Assembly: GCF_963082655.1 (NCBI RefSeq)
Contig: NC_081554.1
Location: 67,647,217-67,711,216 of the forward strand
Source: Stomoxys calcitrans
Lineage: Eukaryota; Arthropoda; Insecta; Diptera; Muscidae
Direction of reading: 5' to 3'
Length of the DNA: 64,000 nucleotides
Shown: piece by piece, positions 47,601-57,164 of the stretch
How positions within the stretch are numbered: position 1 is the stretch's first letter
Layout: each line of letters begins with the position of its first letter
Program-made: the position numbers and the translations under genes
The notes under the pieces: generated by a model
Seen by the model: only the letters and a program-made list of their open reading frames with translations
Database searches by the model: none
What the model was told of the DNA's origin: nothing

Positions 47601-50600
47601 AGCTTGCTAAGTTTGGCCGGGACGAATCTTATATACCCTCCACCATGGATCGCATTAGTCAAGTTCTTTGAATGACTTTCAAATGGAGAGACACTAGTCA
47701 TAGAAAAAGACCACCTCCAAAATTTCATGCAAATCGAGTAGTAATTGCGCCCTCCAGAGGCTCAAAAAGTCAAACTGGGAAGTCGGTTTATATGGCAGCT
47801 AAATCAGGTTATATACCGATTCAGACCATACTTGAAACAGTTTTTGGAAGTCATACAAAAACGACATATGTGAAGTTTCAACCGTATTTGATAAGAATTG
47901 CACCCTCTATAAGCCCAAGAAGTCTAATCGGGAGATCGGTTTATATGGCGGCTATGCCCGGATATAGACTGATTTAGACCATAGTTGACACAGTTGTTGG
48001 AAATCAAAATAAAACACTTTGTGCTAAATTTCTGTCAAATCGGATAAGAATTACGCCCTCTAGAAGATCAAGAAGTCAAGACCCTAGAACGGTTTATATG
48101 GCAGCTATATCAGGTTATCAACCGATTTCAAACATACTCAATTGTTGGAAGTCATAACGAAATACGTCATGCAAAATTTCAGCCAAATCTGATAGGAATT
48201 ACGCCCTCTAGCGGCTCAAGAAGTCTAATCGGGAGATCTGTTTATATGGCTGCTATATCAGGTTATCGACTGATATAGACTATACTTGGCACAGTTATTG
48301 GGAGTCATACTAGAACACTCCATGCAAAATTTCAGCCAAATTGGATATGAATTGCGCCTTCTAGAAGGTCTAGAAATCAAGACCCAAGGTCGGTTTACAT
48401 GGCAGCTTTATCAGGTTATCTACCGATTTAGACCATACTTGGAACATTTGTCGGAAGTGATACCAAAAAACTACGTGTAAAATTTCAGCCAAATCGGATA
48501 AGAATTGCGCCCTCAAGAAGTCTAGATCAAAGATCGGTTTATACGGCAGCTATATCAAAATATGGACCGATATGGTCCATTTACAATCTTAACCGACCTA
48601 CACTAATAACAAGTATTTGTGCAAAATTGCAAGCGCCTAGCTTTGCTCCTTCGAAAGTAAGCGTGTTTCGACAGACTGGCAAACGGACAGATTGACGGAC
48701 ATGGCTAGATCGACTTGTCATGACGATCAAGAATATATACACTTTATGGGGTCTTAGATGCATATTTCGAGGTGTTATCCTATGGTGGAGGGTATAAAAA
48801 ATACTGGTCAAAGTGTACAGCAGTGCGACACCTCTTTGAGGAGAAGTTTTTACATAGCTTCTATGCATGGCATGGTACCTCACAAATGTCGCCAGTATTA
48901 GGAGGCGAAAAACCACAACTGAAAATTTTTTTCTGTTGCTCTCGTCATAGGCGGACATACTAGCCTCTGCGTTACGTTTGTTGTTGTAGCGGTGTGTTGT
49001 ACAATGAGGCGGCAGCCCTTACCGATGAAGTAAGGACTTCATCGGGTCAATCGGGTACGTACAACCGGCAGCCATGGGATTGCTGCGTAACGGTGTCCTC
49101 TCAAAGTGTTAAGGAAGTTAAATCGGGAAATTGGTTTATATGGGAACTATTGATTAGATTGAGTAAAAATGTCACGGCCATCATAGCCAATATATACTTT
49201 ATAGGGTCGCATATCTATTTTTAAGGTGCCACAAAATGTGGTACAGGGTTTTATAATATAGTGCAATTGTTTGTTGTTGTTACTGTTGCAGCAGTTTATT
49301 GTGTTCTATCTTTCGTCTGCTTGATTCTGTTGAGTGTCAAGACCCAGGAACTCTGCGATTAAGATGGGGTGCGTACACAGTGATCTGGGTCTGAGTCGAG
49401 AGGGTCTGGCCGGGCAGTTAAACAGGTGACGTGTATCGTGCGGTCCCTGGTTACAATCGGGACATACATCTTGCACGTCGGCATCCATCCTAGCTCTGTG
49501 GGAATTGAGGCGGCTGCATCTGCCGGAACCTAATTGAGCCAGAACTACTCTGGTTTGCCGGTGGAGGTCGATTTCTTCGAGTGCAATGGGTGGTGGTCGT
49601 TCTCCAAGGACTACATTCACCCGGTAGCCAATTACCGCATCTGCTACCGTGTCTGCATGAATGTTGTTTAGACCCGCTTGATATGCCGCTTGATCTAGAG
49701 GTTCTCTCTTGTAGCGCTGAACCTCACGCTCTAGATCGTGTAGATCTACCTTAAGGCTTCTGGGCGGTGGATATCTATCCACAAGATGATGATTTGGATG
49801 GCATTTGTTTGTAACACCCAAGAGTGGCGCTCCCTTTTCTCTTTACTGTCACGCATATCCTTCAGGGCGCGCTGAGGAAGCTGTCGAAGTGAGCAAGAGC
49901 CAATGGGCTTGGCATAAACCCCAGGTAAACAGAGATGGTGTTGTTCAGGAGAGGAGGAGTTATGACGAGTTCAGGGGACCGGTCCTTCATGAAGTGCAGT
50001 GGAGAGCTTTCGCTCTCTCGGGAGACTTATTACCTGGGCGTTATTCTTGACTAGAAATTGAACTGGAGAACAAACGTCGAGAAAGTTAAACGCGGGCTAA
50101 ATGCACTCTACTCTTTTAGCAACGCGGTAGACATGCTGCCGAGGGGTAACCCCCAAAATGTTTTATTGGGTGTATATGGCCATTGTGAAAACAATTCTGA
50201 CCTATGGTATGATGGAGGGCTGAGGAAGGATAAGAGGACTTCTACGAGGGAGTTCGGGAAGGTCTAAAGATTGGCCTGCCTCCTAGTCACAGGGGCACTG
50301 CAGTTCTTGAGGCGATGCTGGATATGCAGCTCATTGGGGCCTATATTCGAAACTGCGCCGCCAAGGTTACGCTTAACCAAGGCATGTTAAGCGTAACCTT
50401 GATGCGGCGGGTAGACTGAGGACTATCCCCGAGAGAGTCGAATGCAATGTTTGAGGGGGACAAGACCTCGATCTTCACCGATGGCTCCAAAATTGAGCCA
50501 AGAATTGGATTGGGGTCTGCTCCGCCGCACTCAACATTGGTATGTATCAGAGACTACCAGACGAGGTAGAGGACTTTTCGCAGATGTCTGAGGTCTAGTG

Positions 50601-53600
50601 ATCTCCCGTCCTCAAAACTCAGAATTTACGTTGAGAGTATGGTTGTTGTTGTAGCCACATTTTCATGTGGAGCTGGCGATCCTCGTCGAACTGCTGTAGG
50701 TGAGCAAGTTCGTTCCGGACCGATCGCTGCGGGAACAGTTTAGCCATTGAATATTTAAAGGCGCCAAAATATCGCCTTGTCATATCGAGCATCACAGGTA
50801 TTCAGTATTTGAGCAAGAGCCGGTGCCGCCCGGCCTCTCACTGAGACTCTCCGCTCGCTACCGCTGATTGTCCGCGACTGCCGCTGCATCTACTCTGTAT
50901 AGAGCATTCCACTATCCGCAACCTGTGGACGCGCCCGGTAGCTCGCAGCAGGTCTCCTTATACTTTTGAACGGAAGTGCATGATTCCAACGGAAACTGCG
51001 TTAAGACCCGCGAATGTACATACGAGCTTGCGTGGGGGGTAGTCGTTTCACTCCCCGCTCTGATTCTTTATTCTGCCTGTGTCTATTATTATTCGAGTGA
51101 AGTCACCTATGGTGACCATTCAACCTTATCTAGGCCGGAAGCCGTCCATTTGATTTACACTGCTGTGATTTGGCCAATCTTTACCAGGCACCCGGTGTGG
51201 CACCGGGCTCTCGAGAAGGTTGGTCTTCGTGGTAGTTTGAAGAAGGTACAGGCTGAGGTGCTGTTATCTCTTTGGATTTCGGTCATTCGTTTGTTCTGCG
51301 GAAGGACGTCGGCATGGTACGACTACGTGATATTGGCGACGCAACGGGAGCATTTGTGTATCCCGCCTTCCTTGGGTTCCTCTGTATACGCGAATGGGGG
51401 CATCAAGGCAGGGGTTTTGTTGAATTCCTTATTAGAATTAGGGAATCACATAGACTTGTGGGTCGATGGATCCCTACTACGACGAACGTGTTGACTCGTC
51501 GTTGGTTGACATTCTAGGCTGCAGTGTTGCCTAGGCCCAGTGGCCATGGTTCCCCGGAACGAGCAATCTGGTCAGGTCGCTGACATGGCGATAGGCGCGG
51601 GAAGATGAGAATTTCTGCAGGGTCTGTGTCTGTGCATGAGGAGTAGTTTAAGACGATTGAGCATCTGCTGTGCCCAAGCCCCACGATGACGTGGAAGAAG
51701 GTGTAGGATTATGGGTGAAAACCTCTTCCCTTCGCTAAGCTTTACAGTTTACGACCTCTTGAGTCATTTTGGAATTCTGCAAGGATGGCTGACGGGCGAC
51801 CCCCTAGTCGGTGAGACTTCTTTTCTCTTTGTGCTCTATCGCAAAATTCCATTCTTTTAAGTACTATATTGCCGATATTGTCGTGATTAGTCTATATTCC
51901 TTTTGGAGGATTGTGGGCGTGGGGCGTCCTTTAGGCACCCCAACCGAATAATCGATACCAATTTTTTTTTAGTTTACTTACCGGATTGAAACGATGGAGT
52001 CCTTCATCGGCAAGGGCTGGTGCGTTAGTGTACAACACACTGCCACAACAGAACATTTGTTCCACTAGCCGAACGTAGAATAGCGTTCCAAGCGCCTCGA
52101 TCTTCTGCGCTCATTCTAAAATCTCTGACATTAAGAATAGAATAGAATTTTTCATTGCAATTTAATTTGCAAAAAAAATTTTTTCTAAACTTGATTTTCC
52201 CTAAAAAATTTCGTCGGAATAACAGATACAGCAGATACAGTAAGCACGTTAAACCTTAACATAATTAATGTAAATAATTAATAATTGTCAACAGTCGCCT
52301 TCAATTTCGCTTTCTTTTTAGACAGCAATGTCCAGTTTTATGGCAAATCGTCTTCAAATAAATTAAATAGTGAATAACACCTTTATCTACTTACCATAGC
52401 CAAGGCTTTTTCCACCAGTAAACATATCGATATGTGTATAAAAGAGTCTAAAAAGAAAATAGAAATAAGAACGAAAAGACGCATTAAGATTCAAAACAAA
52501 TATAAAATGAAAATCATACTAAAATTTGGCAAATTTATGTTATTAGAACTTACATAGTATCAAAAACAGAGAACCATGACCCTCTGAAGAATTTTTGCCA
52601 CTGACAAATATATACCAATCCAGGGGATTAATACGAATTCCATATCTAGAAGAATTGATCATAAAATTTTAAATTAAATCAGTAAGTGCATAAGTCGGGC
52701 GGCGCCGACTGTATAATACCCTACACCTACCATATAAGTACAAAGTGTAAGCTATATCTCATGCTGAACCCATTTTGATGGACCTCGCCAGATGTATTGA
52801 GATGGGTTATTAAGCAAACCGTATCTCATTCAAACATATGTTCAAACAAATCAAATGACAACACAATTGCAAATTATCTAAAATCGGAGGAACATATATA
52901 TGGAAGCTATTTCTAAATCTGAACCGAATTTGAGAAAACTTCTTAGACATTGTGGTAGTCTTCTAGGGAAGCATTGAACAAAATATTAGCAAGATTCGTC
53001 AATAAATGTGCTCGCAGTGGCTCAAGAAGTGAAAATCGGGCGGTATACATATATGGCAGCTATATCGAAATCAGAACCGATGTCTATTATGACTCTTAAT
53101 ATTATTCACCATTAATATTAAGAGTCATAAGAAAATCCTTCCTGCCAAATTTAGAGAGAATCGGTTGACAAATAAGCACTTTATTGCAAGATATATATGG
53201 GAGATATATCCAAATCTGAATCGATTTTTTCCAATTTCAATAGAATTCCTCTCTAGGCCGAAAAACATGCCTGTTCCAAATTTTAAGACGATCGGACGGA
53301 ATATTGCCACCTGTACTTGATACACAAGTTAACATGAACACACAGACAGACTGACGGTCATAGCTAAATCGAATAGCTAAATCAGAAAATGTTTCTGAGT
53401 CGATCCGTATACTTATGATTGGGTCTATTGCTCCTCCTTCTGGGTGCTAAAAACAAATGCACTGAGTTCCCACAGTGATGGTGTAGGGTATAATTAGATT
53501 AGTAAATAATGTAACGATAAGGTAAGGTAAAATTTTGTTTATAAAACAGATTTCATAGAAATTTTGACTTTAGAGAAAACTTTATAGAAATTTTGTCTTA

Positions 53601-55346
53601 AAAGAAAATTTCATAGAAATTTTGTCTTTAGAGAAAATTTCATTGTCCCTTTCCTTGTAATTGGAATTTTTATACCCTCCACCATAGGATGGGGTATATT
53701 AATTTCGTCATTCTGTATACAAGTCCTTGAAATATTCGTCTAAGACCTCATAAAGTATATACATGTCGTCATGACATGTTAAGTTGATCTAGCCATGTCC
53801 GTCTGTCTGTCGAAAGCATGCTAACTTTCGAAGGAATAAAGCTAGCTGCTTGAAATTTTGAACAAATACTTCTTCGTGTAGGTCGGTTGGGATTGTAAAT
53901 GGGTCATATCAGTCCATGTTTTGATATAGCTGCTATATAAACCGATCTTGGATCTCGACATCTTAAGCCACTTGATGGCGCAATTCTTATCCGATTTGGC
54001 TCAAATTTTGCGTGACGTGTGTTATGACTTCCAACAACTATGCCAAATATGGTTAAGATCGGTCAATAACCTGATATAATTGGCATATAAACCGATCATA
54101 GATCTTGACTTTTTAAACCACTAGAGAGCGCAATTCCTAACCGATTTGGTTTAAATTTTATACAACGTCTTCTCCCATGACCTTTTTAACATACGTGTTA
54201 AATATGGTCTGAATCGGTCTATAGCCCGATACAGCTCCCCTCTAAATTGATCTCCCTATTTTACTTCTTCAGCTCCTAAAGGGCGCATTTCTTTATGGCT
54301 TTGGCTTAAATTTTACATAATGACTTCTACTATGGTCTGGAATATTCAATACAATTATGGTCCTAATTGGATCATAACTTGATATAGCTCCAATAGCATA
54401 GCAATTTATTGGGTTGCCCAAAAAGTAATTGCGGATTTTTTAAAAGAAAGTAAATGCATTTTTAATAAAACTTAGATGAACTTTAATCAAATATACTTTT
54501 TTTCTAAAGCAAGCTAAAAGTAACAGCTGATAACTGACAGAAGAAAGAATGCGATTACAGAGTCACAAGCTGTGAAAAAACTTGTCAACGCAGACTATAT
54601 GAAAAATCCGCAATTACTTTTTGGGCAACCCAATATTTCTTTTATCCTTTGTTTGCCTAAAAAGAGATACCGGAAAAAAAAACTCGACAATTGTCATCCA
54701 TGGTGGAGGGTATATAAGATTCGACCCGGCCGAACTTAGGACGCTTTAACTAGTTTGACTTGTAATTGGAAATTTTAAAATTAAAATCATAGATTAATTA
54801 GAAATTAACTCACTTTAACAAGTTTTCTAAACACAGACGGAAACCACCAATAGTTAGTAATAGAAATCCCCAGTTTACCAGTCCGGTAAAATTGCTAAAA
54901 CCAGAACTCCATGAAAACAATGAATCTCTGGGACGATGACAGCTGTAATAAACAAAATGTCATATATAATGTGTATTAATAATTTTTTGCTTATGCAAAA
55001 CAAAAGGAAAACAATTTCATATCACCATAGATTTCTTCACTTACGATTTATCTGGTTGTTTCAGTCGTTGTTTCTCCGATTTAGTTGTTATCTCCTCTGC
55101 TCTTGTTACACTTTGTGTCCTTCGATATCTGGTCTTTTTTTCCGAGTTATTATTGTTATTGCCATTGTCCTCTTTGTCGAGAACCTTGCGAAATTGTCTG
55201 AGATCTATGGGTGTACCATGTTGATCGAATAGATATTGTGTTGATTTTCGGTTGCGTAGTTCACTCATGCTATGCTCGCTAGCTGAGACAGAGCGTCGTA
55301 ATTTTTTGATTATCCCCACGCGACCATTTTGTTGTCTAGTCGCCAT
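38653..55346 (-). CDS. mdy: Diacylglycerol O-acyltransferase 1 (midway)
   Basis: Membrane-bound O-acyltransferase of the ER that makes triacylglycerol from diacylglycerol and acyl-CoA. Exons (high to low): 55,346-55,045; 54,942-54,814; 52,645-52,554; 52,447-52,395; 40,053-39,945; 39,879-39,730; 39,666-39,356; 39,289-39,123; 39,059-38,954; 38,889-38,653. Phases agree at every join, giving 551 aa. An Arg/Asn-rich cytosolic N-terminus covers about 1-100. The conserved [18 protein letters not shown] follows, then several hydrophobic segments, [27 protein letters not shown] (415-421, acyl-CoA site) and the catalytic His470 in SAFFHEYL. Intron 4 (12.3 kb) contains the CAS gene on the other strand. 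Intron 2 carries two family E repeats. The C-terminus ends inside a 25-bp tandem repeat. Confidence 0.96.
40128..40262. repeat. Dispersed repeat shared with 37,338-37,434
   Basis: GCATTAAGGATGTCAAATCT and ACTGACAAAAATTAAAAAAA-type blocks match the 37.3-kb copy. It sits in midway intron 4 just downstream of exon 5's acceptor side. Confidence 0.5.
40976..46335 (+). CDS. Cas: CAS/CSE1L exportin-2, nested in midway intron 4
   Basis: Nuclear exportin of the importin-beta family that returns importin-alpha to the cytoplasm with RanGTP. Exons: 40,976-41,060; 41,183-41,334; 43,337-44,044; 44,114-44,597; 44,667-44,865; 44,929-45,189; 45,252-45,552; 45,607-46,335. All GT-AG joins keep phase, giving 972 aa, the family's usual length. 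The N-terminal importin-beta region shows RRPAEKLLES and FKNYIKRNW. Next come the Cse1 blocks [38 protein letters not shown] and [20 protein letters not shown]. The CAS C-terminal block includes [15 protein letters not shown] and ELPPDKS. HEAT-repeat composition runs throughout. The start follows TTTCATA and gives [15 protein letters not shown]. Intron 2 carries a dead LINE with a nested SINE. Confidence 0.97.
41793..43055 (+). mobile_element. Jockey-like LINE remnant in CAS intron 2
   Basis: Frames correspond to [16 protein letters not shown] (here [16 protein letters not shown]), [20 protein letters not shown] (motif A, Asp to Asn), SYADDC at about 42,380 and the C-terminal block [11 protein letters not shown]. 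Large deletions, stops and an inserted family B element show an old inactive copy. Confidence 0.75.
42421..42532 (-). mobile_element. Family B element, internally deleted, inside the LINE
   Basis: It is inserted in the LINE frame between the codons for PPIDDI and CDRL. Both family B ends are present: TTGTTGTAGCCACATTTTCA at the tail side and TGGTCACAGCTATCT at the 5' side. The roughly 270-bp middle is missing, so both termini of the family are defined by comparison with the uninterrupted LINE. Confidence 0.7.
46527..46532 (+). terminator. Polyadenylation signal of CAS
   Basis: AATAAA about 190 nt after the stop codon. Confidence 0.55.
46668..46737. repeat. 19-bp tandem repeat, nearly 4 copies
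   Basis: ATAAAATGAATTGCTATAT is repeated head to tail, with the last copy incomplete. Confidence 0.85.
46841..46927 (+). mobile_element. Family C short SINE-like element with 12-bp TSD
   Basis: ACCAAATCGTCA is exact at 46,829-46,840 and 46,928-46,939. The 87-bp insert begins CAATCCCATGGCAGCCGG and ends TTGCTACAACAACAAC. It lacks the central CCGATGAAG/CTTCATCGG hairpin found in the 106-bp copies. Confidence 0.85.
46945..47585. other. midway intron 4, no feature recognised
   Basis: AT-rich intronic DNA. A 77-codon frame at 47,070-47,303 is hydrophobic and has no recognisable domain. Confidence 0.4.
47592..48800 (-). mobile_element. Family E HINE-like element, full length with expanded internal units
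   Basis: It reads from AACAAGTAAAAGCTTGC and the TATATACCCTCCACCATGGA end to CCTATGGTGGAGGGTATAAA. Between are about seven degenerate units of about 120 bp, each with TTATATGGCAGCTATATCAG, a CAAATCGGATAAGAATT block and CGCCCTCTAGAGGCTC. This is the largest satellite-like expansion of the family in the window. Confidence 0.75.
48815..49105 (-). mobile_element. Family D SINE split by a family C insertion
   Basis: The body and B-box region run up to CGTCATAGGCGGACATACTA and CCTCTGCGTTACG. The remainder of the head (TAACGGTGTCCTC) resumes after the inserted family C unit. Confidence 0.65.
48977..49082 (-). mobile_element. Family C element inserted in a family D SINE
   Basis: 106 bp bracketed by CTGCGTTACG (48,967-48,976) and CTGCGTAACG (49,083-49,092), a 10-bp TSD with one mismatch. 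The tail side is GTTGTTGTAGC on the left. The hairpin CCGATGAAG/CTTCATCGG is intact with a short loop. Confidence 0.8.
49266..49825 (-). mobile_element. Jockey-like LINE copy, 3' end only
   Basis: It encodes 171 codons from [20 protein letters not shown] to the stop after QQNQADER, with an intact [17 protein letters not shown] and without the 15-bp deletion. The tail side shows TTGTTGTTACTGTTGCAGCA. It abuts an LOA-like remnant at its 5' end. Confidence 0.85.
49850..51790 (+). mobile_element. LOA/I-like LINE remnant split by a family B element
   Basis: Pieces read [20 protein letters not shown] (RT thumb region) and [16 protein letters not shown] (RNase H start, about 50,475-50,520). After the insertion comes [17 protein letters not shown] with [16 protein letters not shown] (about 51,150-51,250). 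Multiple frameshifts are present. A 15-bp perfect inverted repeat, AAGGTTACGCTTAAC, lies at 50,363-50,400. Confidence 0.65.
50641..50958 (-). mobile_element. Family B SINE-like element inside the LOA-like remnant
   Basis: It begins GTTGTTGTTGTAGCCACATT and ends, 5'-truncated, at GCCCGGTAGCTCGCAGC. It is colinear with the 62.6-kb copy. Confidence 0.75.
51800..51970. other. midway intron 4, unassigned
   Basis: A short stretch without a recognised family. Confidence 0.3.
51973..52043 (+). mobile_element. Family C element, 5'-truncated
   Basis: CTTACCGGATTGAAACGATG, TCCTTCATCGGCAAGGGC and TGTACAACACACTGCCACAA match the 3' two-thirds of family C. It abuts an RTE-like fragment. Confidence 0.6.
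52044..52125 (-). mobile_element. RTE-like LINE 3' fragment
   Basis: ACAGAACATTTGTTCCACTA followed by CGAACGTAGAATAGCGTTCC is nearly the same as 29,928-30,005, the 3' end of the RTE-like remnant. Confidence 0.6.
52690..53495 (-). mobile_element. Family E-related element, second subfamily, in midway intron 2
   Basis: Ends GCATAAGTCGGGCGGCGCCG with TATAATACCCTACACC, and GATGGTGTAGGGTATAATT, are subterminal inverses around ACCCTACACC. The interior has GGCAGCTATATCGAAATCAG-type units. It has the same layout as family E but different sequence. Confidence 0.6.
53667..54750 (+). mobile_element. Family E HINE-like element split by a MITE, in midway intron 2
   Basis: 5' end TATACCCTCCACCATAGGAT. Internal TGATATAGCTGCTATATAAA units with GGCGCAATTCTTATCCGATT. 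3' part CATGGTGGAGGGTATATAAG and TTCGACCCGGCCGAACTTAG. The MITE at 54,409-54,633 interrupts it. Confidence 0.75.
54409..54633. mobile_element. TA-flanked MITE, second copy
   Basis: Perfect inverted ends of about 31 bp (TTGGGTTGCCCAAAAAGTAA outermost), flanked by TA at 54,407-54,408 and 54,634-54,635. It is the sister of 31,200-31,435. Confidence 0.85.
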
Positions 55347-55349
55347 TTT

Positions 55350-55760
55350 GGGTTTAAAGGGGGAAAACTACAAATCGAAATGGGATAAAAGATTTAAAAT
55401 TTTTTTATTTATTTCAAAATTCAGTAATGCTAGACCTAATAGGCCAGATACACGTATTATACTGTACGCTAATTGTTTTGCAATGGAAGTTGTTGTTTTG
55501 TTGGAAGTTGTTGAAGAAATAATGTATAAAAAAGAAATTGTTGTAATAAAAAAAAAATTTCAGATTAACAGAAAATCAGAAAAATGCGTGACACTATTGC
55601 TAGGTATTAACGAGTTGGTGAAGCTCGTTGTCAACACTTTTATCTGAAATTAACGCCCAATTGACTGGCCAATGCACGCATATGCACACGATGATATTGA
55701 TGAAGAGCTTGACCTATTAACGTCTGTCTGATTTTGATGAAATTTCATATATTCATTATT
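55350..55760. promoter_or_regulatory. midway 5' flank, promoter expected here
   Basis: The 400 bp upstream of the midway start codon carries no repeat. No TATA, initiator or other motif could be singled out with confidence; placement is by position only. Confidence 0.25.
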
Positions 55761-55767
55761 AAGAGCA

Positions 55768-56330
55768 TTTATTATACCCACCATCGCAGGATGGGGGGTA
55801 TATTCATTTAGTCATTCCGTTTGCAACACATCGAATATCAATTTTCGACTCTACAAAGTATATATATTTTGAATCGTCGTAAAGTTCTAAGACGATTTAA
55901 CGATGTCCGTGTGTCTGTCCGTCTACCCTTCTGTCCGTCCGTCTGTTGTAATCACTCTAGAGCCTTCAAAAATTGAGATATTGAGCTGACATTTGGCACA
56001 GATACGTCTTTTTGATGCACGCTGGTTAAGTTCTTGAACGGGCCAAAACGAACCATATTTGGATATAGCTGCTATATAGACCGATTTTCCGATAAAGGGT
56101 CTAATGCCCATAAAACTTTATTTTTCATTCGATTTTGCTGGAATTTGAAACAGTGACTATTTTAAGGCTTCCCGACAACTGACCCAAAAAATGGTTCAGA
56201 TCGGACTATATTTAGATATAGCTGCCATATAGACAGATCTCCCGATAAAGGGTCTGAAGCCCATAAAAGCATTATTTTTTATCCAATTCCACTGAAATTT
56301 GAACAGAGTAGTTTTACTTGTTTTTGTAAC
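55768..56330 (+). mobile_element. Family E-related element, third subfamily
   Basis: 5' end TTATACCCACCATCGCAGGA with GGGGGGTATATTCATTTAGT, a (CTGTCCGTCCGT) stretch near 55,910-55,945, then two units with ATAGCTGCYATATAGACMGA and CGATAAAGGGTCT. The 3' end ACTTGTTTTTGTAAC is at about 56,320. The same subfamily is at 63,500. Confidence 0.6.
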
Positions 56331-56334
56331 ACAA

Positions 56335-56930
56335 AATAATTTTTTACCAATTAAAAAAAAATATATTTTTATTTCATAAGCCACTGTATTTTTATAACAA
56401 TAAAAAATCACATTCCTTACATTTTATGACCATTTGGCAAAGAAAAGTGGATTTTATTGACTTTGACATAAAATTGCACCTGCTTTCAAAAGTAATAGGC
56501 TTATCACCATACATTTATTTTTATATCCACCACCATGGAATGTTGACATAGTCAATGTTGCGGTGTTTTTCGATAAGCATGCATGACTTAGGGACCCTAG
56601 TGGGTCCAGAGATTGATCTATGGGACTTAAAAGTTTGTCACCTCGAGCATGTGACATTTTGAATTGCTTACAAAACCGTCATTTATGGGCCAATAGGCTT
56701 GATTCTTTTAGTCAAGGTATCATTTTATTTTTAAAAGAAGAACCAAGTCGGTCGGCCCATGAATGGCAAGCAATTCAAAAATTGGCATGCTCGAACCATA
56801 TTTCAAAACCCAAGAATCAGTCTCTGGACGCACTAGGATTTTCTTAGTTAATGGAAAACACCTCAACATTGACTACGTTGAGTTTCGTGTACATATCTTT
56901 ATCCGTTCAAAAGTTCTAGAATTTCTTACA
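56335..56930. other. No gene seen
   Basis: AT-rich DNA. A short TATATCCACCACCATGGAAT near 56,521 resembles a family E end, but no element body could be followed. Confidence 0.35.
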
Positions 56931-56932
56931 AG

Positions 56933-57150
56933 ATTTTTATACCCTCCACCATAGGATAGGGCGTAAACTTTTTTCGTCATTCCGATTGAAAAACAACGAA
57001 ATATTGATCGGAGATCCAACAAAGTATATATTCTTGATCGTCTAGACATTGTAAGTCGATTTAGCCATGTCCGTCCATCTGTCGAAAGCACGAAGGAATA
57101 AAGCTAGGAATGAAATTTTGTCCAAATACTTCCTATTAGTTTAGGTAAGG
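56933..57150 (+). mobile_element. Family E 5' end fragment
   Basis: TATACCCTCCACCATAGGAT, TTTCGTCATTCCGATTG, TATATTCTTGATCGTCTAGA, CATGTCCGTCCATCTGTCG. It is broken off before the internal units. Confidence 0.7.
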
Positions 57151-57164
57151 TTAGATTTAAGTGG

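Noticed and set aside
50363..50400. Rho-independent-type terminator hairpin
   Set aside because: The 15-bp inverted repeat has no T-run, and the context is a eukaryotic retrotransposon remnant.
50976..51494. 172-codon open frame as a novel gene
   Set aside because: It overlaps RT-like fragments ([11 protein letters not shown]) of an LOA-like remnant and has no independent domain.
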